A stretch of 64,000 nt of DNA, from NCBI RefSeq assembly GCF_040719145.1, contig NZ_JBFDUZ010000002.1, forward strand, positions 186,001 to 250,000, given 5' to 3'. The notes beneath the pieces were generated by a model that had not been told where the DNA came from, did not search any database, and saw only the letters and a list, made by a program, of their open reading frames with translations. Below, piece after piece: positions 63,101 to 64,000 of the stretch (positions within the stretch are counted from its first letter, which is position 1; each line of letters begins with the position of its first letter). The translations under genes were made by a program, and so were the position numbers. Source of the DNA: Paenibacillus sp. JQZ6Y-1. GTDB lineage: Bacteria; Bacillota; Bacilli; Paenibacillales; Paenibacillaceae.

Positions 63101-64000
63101 ATGGATCGTTATCTGCCTCAATGGATTATCGACTTCTCGCAGGTACATGGTCTGAACGAGTCGCTGCTGGAGCTACTGCTGGAAACGCCGCGCCATGTAT
63201 CGCAGGAACTGGCGGATCTAGAGTGGGAGCGCATTTGGAGCGCGTCGCCGATTCAGCTGCCGTTTGCATTGCTGCCACAGTTGCTGGATTACGATCTGGA
63301 GCGCAGCCGCTTTTATGCCGAGCAGGGCGGCGAGGTGATGCGTCAATACATTCCGAAGGTACTGGCAGCGGTCGATGCTTTTCTGGACAAGCAGCAGGGT
63401 ACACGCTTGATCCAGCTGTTCCGTCCACCTGTGTATCGAGAAAATGAACGTTATCTGTTCCGCAGTGCTGTCTACGATGCTTCCCGCTACGGCCGAACCA
63501 GTCTGGTACGACGCTTGCCATTGAGCGATCATAAGCCGTTGCGTGAGTTCCTAACGGGCATCGTCAAAATGACCGAAAATGAACTGCGTCGTCAGTTGAA
63601 TGTGAATGGACGCTTGCGTATCAACCCGCCAGTCGAGCCGGAAATTGCACGTCTGATCGAGCGTTATGTACGCCGTGCCTTTACACCGGTTGAGGAATTG
63701 CCTGCACCGCGTCGAGTGGAAATCAACACCGAGCTGCTGGAGCAATTACAAGCGGATTCTGCCGTTGTACGCGATATGCTGACGCTGCGTCAGGACGAAC
63801 TGGATGTGATCATACAAGAAGCCAGCGAAGAAGCACAGCTTGAGCAATGGGCATCGGCGTTGGCACAAGCCGAGTCTCCTGTTACTGCTACGCTGGATTC
63901 AGAACCTGATCGTGATTGTCACGATGACGATCTGGCAGGCTGGATATCCACTGGCTCCGAGCATGATGATCCCGACTGGATGCTTATGCAGGAGCGAGAG
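60128..64000 (+). CDS. Giant protein with degenerate SNF2-like lobe and TerB-N-like domain, cut by window edge
   Basis: Open from ATG 60128 to the window end (1291 codons); AGAAAGG lies about 14 bases upstream. Residues 1-110 form a small alpha/beta region. About 235-560 resembles the first part of a bacterial SNF2 helicase: IQIGGIRYPAVEL, FDFLCHWGLSGGILGGVTRHADDLGEFLSEW in place of the Walker A block, then LIGKKTQLTALRKQWFE. The G-K-T/S Walker A and the DEAH box are missing, so ATPase activity is not expected. A polar linker (about 565-880) leads to TWRQKKWYFYWRNEVR..YPATDLSYIFLLCYEI (about 926-960), matching my memory of the TerB-N domain of tellurite-resistance-associated systems. TerB-N proteins often sit beside SF2 helicases. 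The stop lies beyond the edge. Confidence 0.72.
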   Translation, partial: MTLSSPISFTDKSYIALLSFEEDRGFFLHISYGSLVMEMDKALDIQQLVTGYALEGDERWQVSASGHTECLLSTEEAGKLYSRLLRMLPGTLEMDDGVPVQAYWDKHAAAVLAGHGEASSAIVYEAPEWHDTFADELDNVPDLHQDHGDEQDGIQIEPGWRNSPSFSNATQSRGETSHSQAANTSLRSQPARQIPMDWQTVGSKSDRQLNEATPAESLPEAPYIPYNDEFVADVHHEVNWILEGKRESRHGIGQVMAVPMIQIGGIRYPAVELSRRLHAAGRYIALDDGGQVEVDLLREIGLGPMGRMADGTPLDRHSKLTPQEIIQRGSERLRGPWSTMLLPGLELPNDDGERSLTAHFDFLCHWGLSGGILGGVTRHADDLGEFLSEWVRREPDCRIGLIGKKTQLTALRKQWFELLEPYWQDASAPVVKSKNMAAARPLIAVPVSMLTQRAAVLPGGVDIVMYLEPDEMTGDVTSKMYRALNRIQARVRLSVFAEGQLLDEPHMRTAQTSLLKLFHSVVREYAIADPQHPLTALPPAFEMEPKRAAQPGLPQIARAGGFAEIQLGNEEKGMSIPQRAGHHQDEYNHYNEHTVDKYKQDDRGQCRETDHAYEQGNHTNPMRNDPTHTPNEKADRAERMEGLLQELSRQGIHIQRPPAFATSEQAEMEEPAVPMEYNEPHLPYDGAELELSPEQQRRSNLYIPPVQQQRSLDWDGTSSDWTKPSTGSNSQGYISDERQESSASTRSDSATEQNIEETGSIFENSQAAHSEHPTSSLNDILSIEDRQHIDGASASLPSSAPSMPIILSKTEGRTYAIPPAADAPLPARPFLTEADSDLAANTDCRTDRDHELNLELEPLHLEGMSTSESQRQPFSATDDVHERSRSLSAIQSAEYIFACRAHDMVERVEDEAEFVPFMSYWPTYESMTWRQKKWYFYWRNEVRNERYPATDLSYIFLLCYEIINGAGWQEPLDGHHVLMNLWRQYRRRFHKMDRYLPQWIIDFSQVHGLNESLLELLLETPRHVSQELADLEWERIWSASPIQLPFALLPQLLDYDLERSRFYAEQGGEVMRQYIPKVLAAVDAFLDKQQGTRLIQLFRPPVYRENERYLFRSAVYDASRYGRTSLVRRLPLSDHKPLREFLTGIVKMTENELRRQLNVNGRLRINPPVEPEIARLIERYVRRAFTPVEELPAPRRVEINTELLEQLQADSAVVRDMLTLRQDELDVIIQEASEEAQLEQWASALAQAESPVTATLDSEPDRDCHDDDLAGWISTGSEHDDPDWMLMQERE

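Overview
The window looks like a chromosomal segment of a Paenibacillus-type member of the Bacillales. The clues are strong AGGAGG ribosome binding sites, many ATG but also GTG/TTG starts, Bacillus-like family content (cold-inducible YdjO, YcnJ/YcnI, DUF420, YheC/D ATP-grasp, a 7-1-7 Fur box), secreted stalk-domain proteins, and intrinsic terminators with T-runs. No rRNA, tRNA, CRISPR array, insertion sequence or prophage gene was seen. All calls come from reading the sequence and from recalled family signatures; no database search was run.

Layout. 0-4 kb: a secreted protein cut by the left edge (minus), then a structured leader RNA in front of a large secreted protein (stalk domain plus six repeats). 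3.8-10.6 kb: an aldo/keto reductase, a membrane diguanylate cyclase, an alpha/beta hydrolase, a cold shock protein with a long leader, YdjO, and the agmatine-to-putrescine pair aguA-aguB. 10.7-25.6 kb: mostly single housekeeping or stress genes (serine-tailed membrane protein, second aldo/keto reductase, two tandem START-like proteins, multi-PAS hybrid kinase with an epimerase, chemoreceptor, GNAT, DUF420, formate/nitrite-type channel, glutathione peroxidase). 25.7-30.3 kb: Fur box, NarL-type two-component pair, copper genes ycnJ-ycnI. 30.5-36.9 kb: a p-aminobenzoyl-glutamate uptake and hydrolysis cluster (abgT, abgA, a regulator, a small membrane protein, abgB). 37.1-37.8 kb: an AbrB/RelE-type toxin-antitoxin pair.

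37.9-56.7 kb, with a possible extension at 60.1-64 kb, is the remarkable part. A divergent three-gene minus operon (small membrane protein, zinc-ribbon membrane protein, large exported anchored protein) faces a plus-strand series: membrane-anchored extracellular VWA protein, tubulin/FtsZ-like GTPase (1129 aa), a 788-aa protein that appears to be a degenerate tubulin-like partner without nucleotide motifs, a six-TM VWA protein, an uncharacterised 234-aa protein, a zinc-ribbon GTPase, and a GAP1-like single-pass membrane protein with a long Ser/Thr-rich outer tail. An ATP-grasp protein and a FAD monooxygenase follow, then a very large protein (cut by the right edge) carrying what looks like an inactivated SNF2-type helicase lobe, a disordered linker and a TerB-N-like domain. 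My inference is an envelope-spanning, GTP-driven assembly: VWA modules outside, tubulin-like and GTPase modules inside. It resembles the Ter/VWA/GTPase stress or conflict systems predicted by comparative genomics, but its function is unknown.
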